Positions 36,850 through 45,511 are shown, counted from the stretch's first letter. The stretch: DNA of 64,000 nucleotides from Microbacterium sp. Se63.02b (GCF_014171575.1 NZ_CP050453.1:1984001-2048000); one strand, 5' to 3'. Notes: generated by a model from the sequence alone, not told the origin. Translations and numbers: made by a program.

Positions 36850-39207
36850 ATGACCGTCGACGCGCACCCCGCTGACACCCACGACATGATCCGCGTGCAG
36901 GGCGCGCGCGAGAACAATCTGAAGGACGTCAGCGTCGACATACCGAAACGGCGGCTGACGGTGTTCACGGGAGTGTCCGGCTCGGGGAAGAGCTCGCTCG
37001 TCTTCGACACGATCGCGGCCGAGTCCCGGCGGATGATCGACGAGACGTACAGCGCTTTCGTGCAGGGCTTCATGCCGTCTGTACCCCGGCCGGATGTCGA
37101 TGTCCTCGAGGGGCTCACCACCGCGATCATCGTCGACCAGGAGCGGCTGGGCGCCAACCCTCGATCGACCGTCGGCACCGTCACCGATGCCAACGCGATG
37201 CTGCGCATCCTGTTCAGCAAGCTCGGACAGCCCTACATCGGCGGCCCGACGGCGTTCTCGTTCAACATCCCCACGCAGCGGGCGAGCGGTGTCATGACCG
37301 GCCACGGCGGCGAGAAGAAGATCGTGAAGGACGCGATCTACCTCGGTGGCATGTGCCCGCGCTGCGAGGGGAGGGGAGCGGTCTCGGACCTCGACCTCGC
37401 TCAGATCGTCGACGAGTCGAAGTCGCTCGACGAGGGTGCCATCATGGTTCCCGGCTACACCGCTGACGGCTGGATGGTGAAGGGGTTCTCGCAGTCGGGG
37501 TTCTACCCGGGGGACAAGCCGATCGCCGAGTTCACGGAGAAGCAGCGCCACCTGTTCCTGTACGGCGAGGTGACCAAGGTGAAGATCTCGGGGATCAACA
37601 TGACCTATGAGGGTCTGATCCCGAAGATCACCAAGTCGATGCTGTCGAAGGATCTCGACGCGCTGCAGCCGCACATCCGCGCCTTCGTCGAGCGGGTGGC
37701 GACCTTCGCGGTGTGCCCCGAGTGCGACGGGACGCGCCTGACCGAGGGGGCGCGCTCTTCCAAGATCGACGCAGTGAGCATCGCCGATGCATGCCGGATG
37801 CAGGTCACCGACCTCGCCGACTGGGTCCGCGGACTCGATCTCCCAGGAGCAGGGCCGCTCCTGCAGGCGCTCAGTGCGAACCTGGATGCGTTCGTGACGC
37901 TCGGCCTCGGCTATCTGAGCCTGGAGCGCCCGTCGGGAACCCTATCGGGGGGAGAGGCTCAGCGGATCAAGATGCTGCGCCATCTCGGATCGTCCCTGAC
38001 TGACGTGACCTACGTGTTCGACGAACCGACGATCGGACTGCACCCGCACGACATCCAGCGGATGAACGGCCTGCTGCTGCAGCTGCGGGACAAGGGCAAC
38101 ACCGTCCTGGTGGTCGAGCACAAGCCGGAGACCATCGCGATCGGAGACCACGTCATCGATCTCGGCCCCGGGGCGGGGAGCGGCGGCGGAGAGATCTGCT
38201 TCGAAGGGTCCGTCGATGGCCTCAAGGCCAGCGGCACGAAGACAGGTGATCACCTCGACGACCGTGCGCAACTCAAGGACGATGTGCGCGCGGGCACGGG
38301 ACGGATCGAGGTGCGAGGGGCCTCAGCGAACAACCTGCAGGACGTCGACGTCGACATTCCGACCGGTGTCCTGACCGTGGTGACCGGGGTGGCAGGATCA
38401 GGCAAGAGCTCCCTCATCCACGGGTCGGTGTCGAAGCGCGAGGGCGTCGTGGCGATCGACCAGGCAGCGATCAAGGGCTCCCGTCGAAGCAATCCCGCGA
38501 CGTACACGGGCCTCCTCGAGCCGATCCGGAAGGCGTTCGCGAAGGCCAACGGGGTGAAGCCGGCCCTGTTCAGCGCGAACTCGGAGGGCGCATGTCCCTC
38601 CTGCAAGGGCGCTGGTGTGATCATCACCGAGCTCGGCTTCATGGACACGATCGAGACGCCGTGCGAGGACTGCGGTGGTAAGCGCTTCCAAGCCGGAGTG
38701 CTCGAGTACAAGCTGGCAGGCAAGGACATCACGCAGGTGCTCGATCTGCCGGTGTCCGAGGCGCGGGTGTTCTTCGGAGACGGTGAGGCCAAACTCCCTG
38801 CGGCTGCGGCGATCCTCGGGCGGATGGAGGACGTGGGGCTCGGGTATCTGTCGCTCGGACAGCCGCTCTCGACTCTCTCCGGGGGCGAGCGCCAACGTAT
38901 AAAGCTCGCCATCCAGATGGGGGAGAAGGGGGATGTCTACGTGCTCGATGAACCGACCACCGGGCTCCACCTCGCCGACGTGGACAAGATCCTCGGTCTG
39001 CTGGATCGTCTCGTCGACTCCGGGAAGACCGTGATCGTGATCGAGCATCACCAGGCGGTCATGGCGCACGCCGATTGGATCATCGACATCGGTCCCGGGG
39101 CCGGCCACGACGGTGGAAGGGTGGTCTTCGAAGGTGTACCGGCGGATTTGGTATCCCAAAAATCGACATTGACGGGGGAGCACCTCGCAGCCTACGTCGG
39201 CGCGTAG
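36850..39207 (+). CDS. Short UvrA-like excinuclease/ABC protein (drug-resistance type)
   Basis: The 785-residue protein has two ABC ATPase modules. Walker A motifs are TGVSGSGKSSLVFD and TGVAGSGKSSLIHG; signatures are LSGGEAQRIK and LSGGERQRIK, each followed by a Walker B DEPT. Zinc-knuckle cysteines (CPRCEGRG; CPSCKGAG with CEDCGG) are kept. It is about 170 residues shorter than canonical UvrA (~950), the size of UvrA2/DrrC-like proteins that lack the UvrB-binding insert. These are linked to tolerance of DNA-binding drugs. The AraC-VOC-UvrA order suggests an inducible resistance cassette (inference). AAGGA precedes the ATG. Confidence 0.93.
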   Translation: MTVDAHPADTHDMIRVQGARENNLKDVSVDIPKRRLTVFTGVSGSGKSSLVFDTIAAESRRMIDETYSAFVQGFMPSVPRPDVDVLEGLTTAIIVDQERLGANPRSTVGTVTDANAMLRILFSKLGQPYIGGPTAFSFNIPTQRASGVMTGHGGEKKIVKDAIYLGGMCPRCEGRGAVSDLDLAQIVDESKSLDEGAIMVPGYTADGWMVKGFSQSGFYPGDKPIAEFTEKQRHLFLYGEVTKVKISGINMTYEGLIPKITKSMLSKDLDALQPHIRAFVERVATFAVCPECDGTRLTEGARSSKIDAVSIADACRMQVTDLADWVRGLDLPGAGPLLQALSANLDAFVTLGLGYLSLERPSGTLSGGEAQRIKMLRHLGSSLTDVTYVFDEPTIGLHPHDIQRMNGLLLQLRDKGNTVLVVEHKPETIAIGDHVIDLGPGAGSGGGEICFEGSVDGLKASGTKTGDHLDDRAQLKDDVRAGTGRIEVRGASANNLQDVDVDIPTGVLTVVTGVAGSGKSSLIHGSVSKREGVVAIDQAAIKGSRRSNPATYTGLLEPIRKAFAKANGVKPALFSANSEGACPSCKGAGVIITELGFMDTIETPCEDCGGKRFQAGVLEYKLAGKDITQVLDLPVSEARVFFGDGEAKLPAAAAILGRMEDVGLGYLSLGQPLSTLSGGERQRIKLAIQMGEKGDVYVLDEPTTGLHLADVDKILGLLDRLVDSGKTVIVIEHHQAVMAHADWIIDIGPGAGHDGGRVVFEGVPADLVSQKSTLTGEHLAAYVGA

Positions 39208-39258
39208 GAGCGCAGACAGCGGGGTGCGGTGAGGGTGGGCGCACGGCGCCGGGATCCG

Positions 39259-39579
39259 TCAGTCGCCGTGCAGATCGACGGGGAACAACACCGTGCGTGC
39301 GATCACGCGATCCCGCTCGCCTGATCGATCCCGGCGACGCGGATCGGACAGATACGCATCCAGCGCCGCCTGATTCGGAAAACTGTACGTCTGGACCTCG
39401 TCCGGCCGATCGTCGGCTGCGCTGGGGTCCTGGATCGTCACGACGCGATGCAAGACGGTCGCACCGTGGTCAGCGAGCAACGCCAGGACGCTGTCTTCAT
39501 ACGCCGTCAAGTCAGTCGCGTGTCCTGGTCGCGCCCACAGAAGGCAGCACAGCGTGATGGAGGAGGAACCGTCTGTCAT
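39259..39579 (-). CDS. Small conserved protein, possible DUF1330/dimeric alpha-beta barrel fold
   Basis: A 106-residue product. Segments LLWARPGHATDLTAYEDSVL, HGATVLHRVV and EVQTYSFPNQAALDAYLSDP resemble short ferredoxin-like alpha-beta proteins of the DUF1330/NIPSNAP type, but the match is weak. No catalytic residues can be named. The region upstream of its start holds three successive palindromes (39602-39643), so its transcription is probably regulated. It is convergent with the UvrA-like gene, with a 51-nt gap. Confidence 0.65.
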   Translation of the reverse strand: MTDGSSSITLCCLLWARPGHATDLTAYEDSVLALLADHGATVLHRVVTIQDPSAADDRPDEVQTYSFPNQAALDAYLSDPRRRDRSGERDRVIARTVLFPVDLHGD

Positions 39580-39601
39580 GCTCTGATTGTGGCACCGGCC
39601 A

Positions 39602-39643
39602 CGGAACCAGCGCGGTTCCGGGATATCCGATAATGCACATTAT
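39602..39643. promoter_or_regulatory. Cluster of three perfect palindromes
   Basis: Three inverted repeats stand nearly end to end: CGGAACCAGCGCGGTTCCG (39602-39620, 7-bp arms), GGATATCC (39621-39628) and ATAATGCACATTAT (39630-39643). The last is unusually AT-rich for this genome. They begin 23 nt upstream of the start of the gene at 39579 and look like operator sites; no regulator gene is adjacent. The bound protein is unknown. Confidence 0.55.
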
Positions 39644-39734
39644 GTCAGTATGAATCGTGAAGGACACTCTCCCACCGGGCGCAGCGGCGTTCGCCGAGGC
39701 ACCTGCACCTCCCACTCCGGTTCCCCGGAGCGAC

Positions 39735-39869
39735 TCAGGCCTCGACGGCGATGGATCGCCCGTTCCCATCGGCTCCGGTAGGACGAAGGTTCACGCCTGG
39801 ATGGTTCACTTCGATGACGCACCCGTGGTCCCTCAGGGCGAAGGTCGGCGCCAGGAACGCCTGTCGCAC
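39735..39869 (-). pseudogene. Possible remnant of a VOC-like gene (44 codons)
   Basis: This short stretch is open from GTG 39869 to TGA 39735 and reads QAFLAPTFALRDHGCVIEVN, resembling the final strand-helix of VOC/glyoxalase proteins. Codons favour G/C at the third position, as in real genes here. It directly continues the frame of the upstream GNAT gene after that gene's stop. Nothing else convincing is coded between 39580 and 39878. It could be a decayed gene or chance. Confidence 0.3.
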
Positions 39870-39878
39870 CGCGGGCTT

Positions 39879-40901
39879 TCAGAGATCGCGAGAGTACGTG
39901 ACCATCGGTTCTCCTCCTAGCGGGTGCGGGATCGGAGTGGACACCGCGCGAAACCCCTCCCGTACGTAGAGCCGAACGGCCGGATTCCCCGTGCGTACAG
40001 CCAACTCGACGCGCTGATACCCGCCCTCCCTCGCTGCGGAGAAGGCGTCATGCAGCAGGATGCGTCCGATCCCGCGCCCCGCGGCACTCGGTCGCACGGC
40101 CAGCCGCTCCAACACTGCCGTCTGCCCGGTTTTCCCCTTCGTGGTCGAGACGGCGAAACCATCGAGCGGCTCCCCCGCGATCGCGAACCTGAGCAGCGGC
40201 GTCTTGAAGAGCGCCCTCGTGCGTTCGGCGACGGGAGCAGCGTCCACCTGACCGTCGCGGTGGCGCAGAGCCTCGACCCAGAGATCGACGCAGGGCCCGA
40301 CGTCTGCCGCGACCCCTGCGCGGACGGTGTGCGTCATCGTGGTCCTCCGTTCGCCCATCGCTGACAGCGGTGAGTCTGGACTCCTCCGCACCATCAGAAG
40401 GTTGCGTCCATACGCCGAGGGTGGGCGCTCCTCCCCCGACTCCTCGAATCCGAGCTTCTCGAGCACCCTTCGAGATGCGAGGTTCCATTCCCAGACTCCG
40501 GCCCACACCCGCGGGTGTCCGAGCTCGTCGGTCCATCTCAGCACGGCCTCGGCAGCTTCCGTGGCGAGGCCGTTGTTGTGCACGGCCCGCAGGAACTCGA
40601 ATGCCAGCTCGGGCTCATCGCCCACAACCGCACCGCCGAAGACGAGTCCGCAGTATCCGATCGCCTCGCCGGTCGACGCGCATTGCGCAGTCTGGAGCCA
40701 CGACTCCTCCCCCGCCGCGGCGATGTGCGCGGCGATCTCCTGCACATCGGGATGTCCCTCGTCGTCGAGCCTCCGATGGGAAGGCACCCGTTCGTCGCGC
40801 TCGGTCCACATTCGGTGGAAGACCGGCGCATCGGCCACCGTCTGACGACGCAGGGTCAGTCGACGCGTCTGCAATTGCGGCATCGCCGGGGTGAGAGTCA
40901 C
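39879..40901 (-). CDS. Tandem GNAT-family N-acetyltransferase (two fused domains)
   Basis: The ORF encodes two acetyltransferases in one frame. Residues ~1-180 are RimJ/RimL-like (MPQLQTRRLTLRRQTVADAP, FLRAVHNNGLATEAAEAVLR, NLASRRVLEKLGFEESGEER). Residues ~195-340 are a second GNAT domain (MTHTVRAGVAADVGPCVDLW, VRPSAAGRGIGRILLHDAF with the acetyl-CoA loop). The junction SPDSPLSAMGERRTT followed by MTHTVR looks like a gene end joined to a normal start, so this may be a recent in-frame fusion or a hidden pair of indels. The start GTG 40901 is 6 nt after GACAAT; ATG 40883 is the alternative. Substrates are unknown. Confidence 0.85.
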   Translation of the reverse strand: MTLTPAMPQLQTRRLTLRRQTVADAPVFHRMWTERDERVPSHRRLDDEGHPDVQEIAAHIAAAGEESWLQTAQCASTGEAIGYCGLVFGGAVVGDEPELAFEFLRAVHNNGLATEAAEAVLRWTDELGHPRVWAGVWEWNLASRRVLEKLGFEESGEERPPSAYGRNLLMVRRSPDSPLSAMGERRTTMTHTVRAGVAADVGPCVDLWVEALRHRDGQVDAAPVAERTRALFKTPLLRFAIAGEPLDGFAVSTTKGKTGQTAVLERLAVRPSAAGRGIGRILLHDAFSAAREGGYQRVELAVRTGNPAVRLYVREGFRAVSTPIPHPLGGEPMVTYSRDL

Positions 40902-40981
40902 TCTCGTATTGTCGCAGTGACGCCGTGCAACGTTTCGCCCTCTGCCGGGAATGTACTGGCAGAGGAACGAACGGAGTGACC

Positions 40982-41569
40982 ATGAACGAACGCGAGCTCG
41001 ACGAGCTGTTGGCGGACTCGATCGCCCCTCTTGCGCCCTCAGTGGGTTCAGGGGCGACGGCGCTGGCGTCTGTGACGAAGCCCGACCGCTTACGTCGCGG
41101 GCATATGCCACGGCCGCGCTGGCTGATGCCGGTGATCGTCGCCGGTACCGTGGCCCTGACAGGCGCTGCCAGCATCACCACCGCTCAGCTCGCCGTCTGG
41201 CCCTGGGTGAGTCTCCCCGACGGGTTCGAGCGCAGTATTCGGATCCCCATCGAGTACACGACCGATGAAGGGCATGTCGAGGTCTGCGGCGGCTACGTCG
41301 AGTTGCGGAACACGGGCGCGGGCGATCTCGCCGCACTCGATGCCGCGATCCGGGCGCGCGACTGGGTCGGATTCGGTCAGGACCTCTACGATCGCGGCTC
41401 GGTCGTCGCTGATGACCCCGACAGCGAACTCCGAGTGGGCAACGAGCTGTATCCCGAACTCGTGGAGATGACGAGAGAGGCGATACCGGGCGTTCTGACT
41501 CTCGGCGAGAGCGGCGACACCGTCGCGATCGGTGCCATGGGTCTCAGCTGCCGGGTGGATACGCCGTGA
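40982..41569 (+). CDS. Single-pass membrane protein preceding an ECF sigma factor (possible anti-sigma)
   Basis: The 195-residue protein has a ~45-residue cytoplasmic N-terminus (MNERELDELLADSIAPLAPS), a membrane helix near residues 41-65 (RWLMPVIVAGTVALTGAASI) and an extracytoplasmic domain with two cysteines (VCGGYV and LSCRV). It has no zinc anti-sigma HxxxCxxC motif and no recognised domain. Its stop overlaps the sigma gene start by 4 nt, so tight coupling suggests it controls or senses for that sigma factor. This is inferred from context only. Confidence 0.75.
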   Translation: MNERELDELLADSIAPLAPSVGSGATALASVTKPDRLRRGHMPRPRWLMPVIVAGTVALTGAASITTAQLAVWPWVSLPDGFERSIRIPIEYTTDEGHVEVCGGYVELRNTGAGDLAALDAAIRARDWVGFGQDLYDRGSVVADDPDSELRVGNELYPELVEMTREAIPGVLTLGESGDTVAIGAMGLSCRVDTP

Positions 41570-42093
41570 GCGCGCGCGCTGATGAGAAGCGACGGCGCGT
41601 CGAGCGGGCGGTCACGATGCACTCCCCCGCGTTGCTTGCCTACTTCGTGCGACGCGTCGAACCTCCTGACATGGCCGCCGACCTTCTCGCCGACACCCTG
41701 CTCACCCTGTGGAGGCGTGCAAACGCCCTCCCTGCGCGCGACGAGGAGATCCGTCCCTGGATGTTCGGCATCGCACGGAACATCCTTCTTCACCACCGGC
41801 GCAGTGCCGCGCGCCGACATGCTCTCGCGGAACGTCTTCGTCGTCAGTTGTGCACCGAGCCCCGTCCCGGCTTCGCGGATGCTCCCACGTTCGACGAACT
41901 CCACGACGCGCTCCGTGCGCTCGGCGAGACGGATCGCGACATCATCACCCTTCTGCACTGGGACGGCCTGTCGCTCGAGGAGATCGCGGGTGTCCTCCGT
42001 CTGAAGTCAGCCACGGTGCGCAGCCGGTATCACCGCGCGCGTGAGAGGTTGCGGCACCAACTCGCAGATGCGTACGCCGGGGACAGGCGCTGA
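41566..42093 (+). CDS. ECF-type RNA polymerase sigma factor
   Basis: The 175-residue protein contains sigma region 2 (PALLAYFVRRVEPPDMAADL, DTLLTLWRRANALP, RPWMFGIARNILLHHRRS) and region 4 (LGETDRDIITLLHWDGLSLE, EIAGVLRLKSATVRSRYHRA). There is no region 1 or 3, as expected for extracytoplasmic-function factors. GTG 41566 overlaps the upstream membrane protein stop. The target promoters are unknown; no autoregulated promoter motif was recognised. Confidence 0.92.
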   Translation: MSARADEKRRRVERAVTMHSPALLAYFVRRVEPPDMAADLLADTLLTLWRRANALPARDEEIRPWMFGIARNILLHHRRSAARRHALAERLRRQLCTEPRPGFADAPTFDELHDALRALGETDRDIITLLHWDGLSLEEIAGVLRLKSATVRSRYHRARERLRHQLADAYAGDRR

Positions 42094-42094
42094 G

Positions 42095-42463
42095 TCAGCT
42101 CACGGACCAGACCCCGAGCTCGTTCCCGCTCGGGTCGGAGAAATGCAGACGACGCCCGCCCGGGAATGCGTATGGCTCCTGAAGGATCGCGCCGCCGGCC
42201 GCGGTGATCGCGTCCCTGGTGGTGTCGAGGTCGTCCGAATAGAGAAGGACGAGTGGTCCGCCCGTGGGTCTCGGCTCCTCGGCACGCATGAGGCCACCGA
42301 CCTCGCTGCCGTCGCTGCGCGGCGAGAGGATCCCTGCATAACCTGGGCCGTAGTCCTTGAACGCCCACCCGAACGCGTCGGCGAAGAAGCGCTTCGCGGC
42401 GTCGAGATCTGCGACGACGAGTTCGACATAGTCGAGTGAATGGTGAAGCGGTGTGCTGGTCAT
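42095..42463 (-). CDS. VOC-superfamily protein
   Basis: The 122-residue protein has the vicinal-oxygen-chelate pattern: YVELVVADLDAAKRFFADAF GWAF in the first module and DLDTTRDAITAAGGAILQEP with RRLHFSDPSGNELGVWS in the second. The final segment keeps a Glu-Leu-Gly-Val motif like many VOC enzymes. A longer ORF begins at 42616, but ATG 42463 gives the standard N-terminus. It is convergent with the sigma gene, with a 1-nt gap. Function is unknown; members include glyoxalases and antibiotic-binding proteins. Confidence 0.9.
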   Translation of the reverse strand: MTSTPLHHSLDYVELVVADLDAAKRFFADAFGWAFKDYGPGYAGILSPRSDGSEVGGLMRAEEPRPTGGPLVLLYSDDLDTTRDAITAAGGAILQEPYAFPGGRRLHFSDPSGNELGVWSVS

Positions 42464-42525
42464 GGCGTCACCGTAATCCCCGCCACCGACATCGTGCTCG
42501 GGCAGGGCAACGTCTTTCGCAGGAG

Positions 42526-42531
42526 TAGCGT
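42526..42531 (+). promoter_or_regulatory. -10 hexamer TAGCGT, leaderless MFS transcript
   Basis: TAGCGT is followed by 6 nt and GTG 42538; no ribosome site is present. Confidence 0.5.
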
Positions 42532-42537
42532 TGAGAC

Positions 42538-43863
42538 GTGCCGCAGGTCTCCCGCTCCCCCGCCTCGATTCCGGGATGGCGCGCATGGGTGATCTGGTCG
42601 GTCGGCGTCGCGGCATACGTGCTCGCGATCACCAACCGGACCTCGCTCGGTGCCGTCGGCGTGGAAGCGGCCGACCGGTTCCACGCCGACGCGTCCACGC
42701 TGGCGCTGTTCGCCGTGGTGCAGCTCGCCGTCTATGGCGGCATGCAGATCCCGGTCGGAGTGCTCCTCGACCGTTTCGGCTCCCGTCCGATCATGACCAT
42801 CGGCATGCTGCTCATGGCCGCTGGGCAGTTGACGATGGCCCTCTCCCCCGGCATCGGGATCGCGATCTTCGCTCGTGTGCTCCTCGGCGCCGGGGATGCG
42901 GCGATCTTCCCCGCCGTGCTGCGTCTCGTCGCGACCTGGTTCCCCGCGCAGCGCGGGCCGCTCATGGTGCAGTTCACCGGCATCATCGGCCAGGGCGGGC
43001 AGTTGATCGCGCTCGTTCCGCTCGCGGCACTCCTGCACGCGACATCGTGGACCATCACGTTCGGGAGCATCGCCGGGCTCGGCGTCCTGTTCACCATCCT
43101 CGTCGCGCTGGTCATCCGCAATCACCCGGCCGAACGCGGCGCCGATCTCACCGTGAACACGGACACCGGTGTCGTCCGCGTCGTCACCTCGGCGATCGAC
43201 ACGGGTGTGGGCATCCGCGCAGCGTGGGCGCACCCGGGCACACGTCTGGCGTTCTGGTCGCACTTCACCACGCCATTCGCCGGAACCGCATTCGTGCTGC
43301 TGTGGGGGATGCCCTTCCTCACTGCGGCAGAGGGGCTCGACACCGCCCATGCCGCGGGCATCATCTCCGTATATGTCGTTGCCGGCATGCTTCTGGGGCC
43401 GGTCATCGGCGACCTTTCTCGGAGGCTGCCGAACTACCGCTCCCTCGCACTGGTCCTCCCCGCCGTCGGAGTGCAGATGACGGCCTGGATCGTCGTGGTC
43501 GCGTTCCCCACCCCCGCGCCGATCTGGCTGCTGTACGTCCTCGCGATCGCGCTCGCGACCGGTGGTCCTGCCTCGATGATCGCGTTCGATCACGCCAGAA
43601 CCCACAATCCCAGCCACCGATTGAGCACCGCGACCGGCGTGACGAATGCCGGCGGCTTCATCGCGGCCCTCATCGCCATCTTCCTGATCGGACTCGCCCT
43701 CGACCTGCAGGGCGCCGGCACTCCAGAGACCTACACGCTCGACGCGTTCCGGGTCGCTTTCCTCATGCCGATCCCGCTCTGGATCGTCGGGACGTTCTTC
43801 ATCCTTGTCGAACGCAAGCGCACCCGCATCCGCATGGGCCTGGACCCCGAGCGTCGACGCTGA
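42538..43863 (+). CDS. Major facilitator superfamily transporter
   Basis: The 441-residue protein has 12 predicted membrane helices in two halves joined by a hydrophilic loop (~residues 190-225). The MFS loop 2-3 motif is VLLDRFGSRPIM, and the N-terminus (VAYVLAITNRTSLGAVGVEA) resembles the nitrate/cyanate-type or unassigned actinobacterial MFS groups. The substrate is not predictable. It probably uses the proton gradient. It is separated from the arginase-family gene by a short convergent gap. Confidence 0.92.
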   Translation: MPQVSRSPASIPGWRAWVIWSVGVAAYVLAITNRTSLGAVGVEAADRFHADASTLALFAVVQLAVYGGMQIPVGVLLDRFGSRPIMTIGMLLMAAGQLTMALSPGIGIAIFARVLLGAGDAAIFPAVLRLVATWFPAQRGPLMVQFTGIIGQGGQLIALVPLAALLHATSWTITFGSIAGLGVLFTILVALVIRNHPAERGADLTVNTDTGVVRVVTSAIDTGVGIRAAWAHPGTRLAFWSHFTTPFAGTAFVLLWGMPFLTAAEGLDTAHAAGIISVYVVAGMLLGPVIGDLSRRLPNYRSLALVLPAVGVQMTAWIVVVAFPTPAPIWLLYVLAIALATGGPASMIAFDHARTHNPSHRLSTATGVTNAGGFIAALIAIFLIGLALDLQGAGTPETYTLDAFRVAFLMPIPLWIVGTFFILVERKRTRIRMGLDPERRR

Positions 43864-43887
43864 GGGCCGAGCCCGCGCAGCGCGCTG

Positions 43888-44700
43888 TCAGCGGAGCAGG
43901 TGCTGCAGCGTCTCGACGATCAGTTCGACGCTCACCCGCTCTGGGACCTCGGCATCCCCGGCCTCGAACTCAGCCAGTTCCACCCCACGGACCGAGCCCT
44001 GCGGCACGGCGGCGAAGATCGCAGCGATGTCGTGCGGGAGGAGTCCGCCACCCACGCGATAGGCCGCGGGGATGTAGCCGGGCTCGAGCACGTCCCAGTC
44101 GACATGGATCCAGACCGGACGCCCGGCGATGAGCTCGAGGACGCGTTCCGGGGTGCTGTCCTCCGGCGCGAGGACCGTGACGCCCGCACCAACCAGCAAC
44201 TCGGCCTCCGCGGTCTCGATGTCGCGACCGCCGACGACGACCACCTTGGTCGGGTCGAGCCCCGCACCGTGCCCGCTGTCCCAGAGTCCACAGGCGGCGG
44301 CGAGAACCATGCCGCCGAGGTAGCCCGATTCCGTGGTCGCCGGCGTGTTGAAGTCGCCATGGGCATCGATCCACAGCACGACGGCATCGGGGTGCTGCTC
44401 CGCGACGGTCGGCAGCGTGCCCAGACTCGCCGCGCAGGTGTTCGTGATCATCAGGGGCGTCGCGCCTGCGCGGATCGCCTCACGCACCGCGCGGCGGAGA
44501 CCGGTCAACGTCTCCTGTGCCTCCGGGAGCGCGGTCGACCAGTCATCGACTCTGCTGGGCTCCGGGCTGCCGATGACCTCGGGTTCCAGACCGAGCAGCG
44601 AGGAGACCGCGTCACCGACTCGACGCGCACCGACGAGAGCACCGTCGGTACGGTCGGCGACGCGGCCTTGAGAGATGATGAGCGAGTACGAATCGGACAT
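43888..44700 (-). CDS. Arginase/agmatinase/formiminoglutamase-family enzyme
   Basis: A 270-residue ureohydrolase-fold protein. Metal-binding motifs are WIDAHGDFNTP (Asp/His ligands) and IHVDWDVLEPG (Asp ligands), with VVGGRDIETAEAE and GGGLLPHDIAA between and after them. It follows the arginase family overall but is divergent, with DWDVLEPG replacing the usual DxDxxDP. Whether it hydrolyses arginine, agmatine or formiminoglutamate is uncertain, and no linked histidine or arginine genes help. The ORF extends to 44769, but ATG 44700 (MSDSYSLIISQGRVADR) gives a better start. Confidence 0.88.
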   Translation of the reverse strand: MSDSYSLIISQGRVADRTDGALVGARRVGDAVSSLLGLEPEVIGSPEPSRVDDWSTALPEAQETLTGLRRAVREAIRAGATPLMITNTCAASLGTLPTVAEQHPDAVVLWIDAHGDFNTPATTESGYLGGMVLAAACGLWDSGHGAGLDPTKVVVVGGRDIETAEAELLVGAGVTVLAPEDSTPERVLELIAGRPVWIHVDWDVLEPGYIPAAYRVGGGLLPHDIAAIFAAVPQGSVRGVELAEFEAGDAEVPERVSVELIVETLQHLLR

Positions 44701-44747
44701 CTCTCCAGCCTGGCATTCGAGGGCCACCTCGTCCAAAACGCGGCTGG

Positions 44748-45492
44748 TCAGCGACGGCGCGGCGTCCACCCGGAGGGCAGCGGACCCTCCTGCACGGCGC
44801 GCTCCCGATCGGCGCGCGCCGACCAGCCCTGCGCCTCGCCCGGGGTGTCGAAGGCTCCACGGGCGAGCCGGATCCCGACGTCTTCATGGTGCATGCGGGG
44901 CGCTCCCCGCGACGAACCGACGCCCGGACGCTCCACGCGTCATCGGCGAACCCCCTCCGCGGAACACGCGGTAGTCGTCGTAGCGAGCGGGATCCAGGAG
45001 GTCCCAGCACCACTCCCAGACGTTGCCGAGCGTATCGAAGAGTCCGTGGAGGTTCGGCAGTTTGCCGCCGATGTCCTGAGGGGACGACACTCCGTCCGCT
45101 CCCGTCCAGGCCGCATCCGCGAGGGGCGCGTAGTGCGGGCCTGTCGAGCCTGCGCGACACGCGAACTCCCACTCCGCTTCGGTGGGGAGGCGATAGCCCT
45201 CGGCTGTCGTGTCCCAGCTCACTTCCTCGCCGTCGAACCGGTAGACCGGATCGAGCCCCTCCCACTCCGACAGGGCATTGCTCAGATGCACGGCACGCAG
45301 CCAGCTGAGGTCGGCAGCCGGGCGACGCGGATGACGAGCCGGCACGCCGAGAACCTCTGCGAGCTGTTCTTCGGTGACCGGGTACACGCCGATCTCGAAC
45401 GACTCCAGGATCACGTCGCGCTGCTCGCCCCGGCGCGCATCACGGAGTGTGATCGTCCCTGCCGGGATGCGTGCGAGCTCGAAGTCGGTCAT
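44748..45492 (-). CDS. SUMF1/formylglycine-generating-enzyme-fold protein (two frame breaks as read)
   Basis: The N-terminal part (MTDFELARIPAGTITLRDAR) and GYRLPTEAEWEFACRAG, GLFDTLGNVWEWCWD show the SUMF1/C-type-lectin fold. The tail requires two added bases, in the C runs 44951-44955 and 44905-44908, to read DDAWSVRASVRRG and MHHEDVGIRLARGAFDTPGE and end at 44748, about 248 residues. The paired active-site cysteines of true formylglycine-generating enzymes are not seen in the corrected tail, and no sulfatase gene is nearby. It is therefore probably a structural or binding homologue of unknown role. The SGNH hydrolase gene lies 19 nt upstream. Confidence 0.82.
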
Positions 45493-45511
45493 ACGGACCC
45501 GGTGGTGTCGC

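Noticed and set aside
39657..39920. Plus-strand ORF of 87 codons downstream of the palindromes
   Set aside because: Its translation is Pro/Gly-rich with no family resemblance, and it overlaps the end of the GNAT gene on the other strand; the minus-strand frame is the more gene-like.
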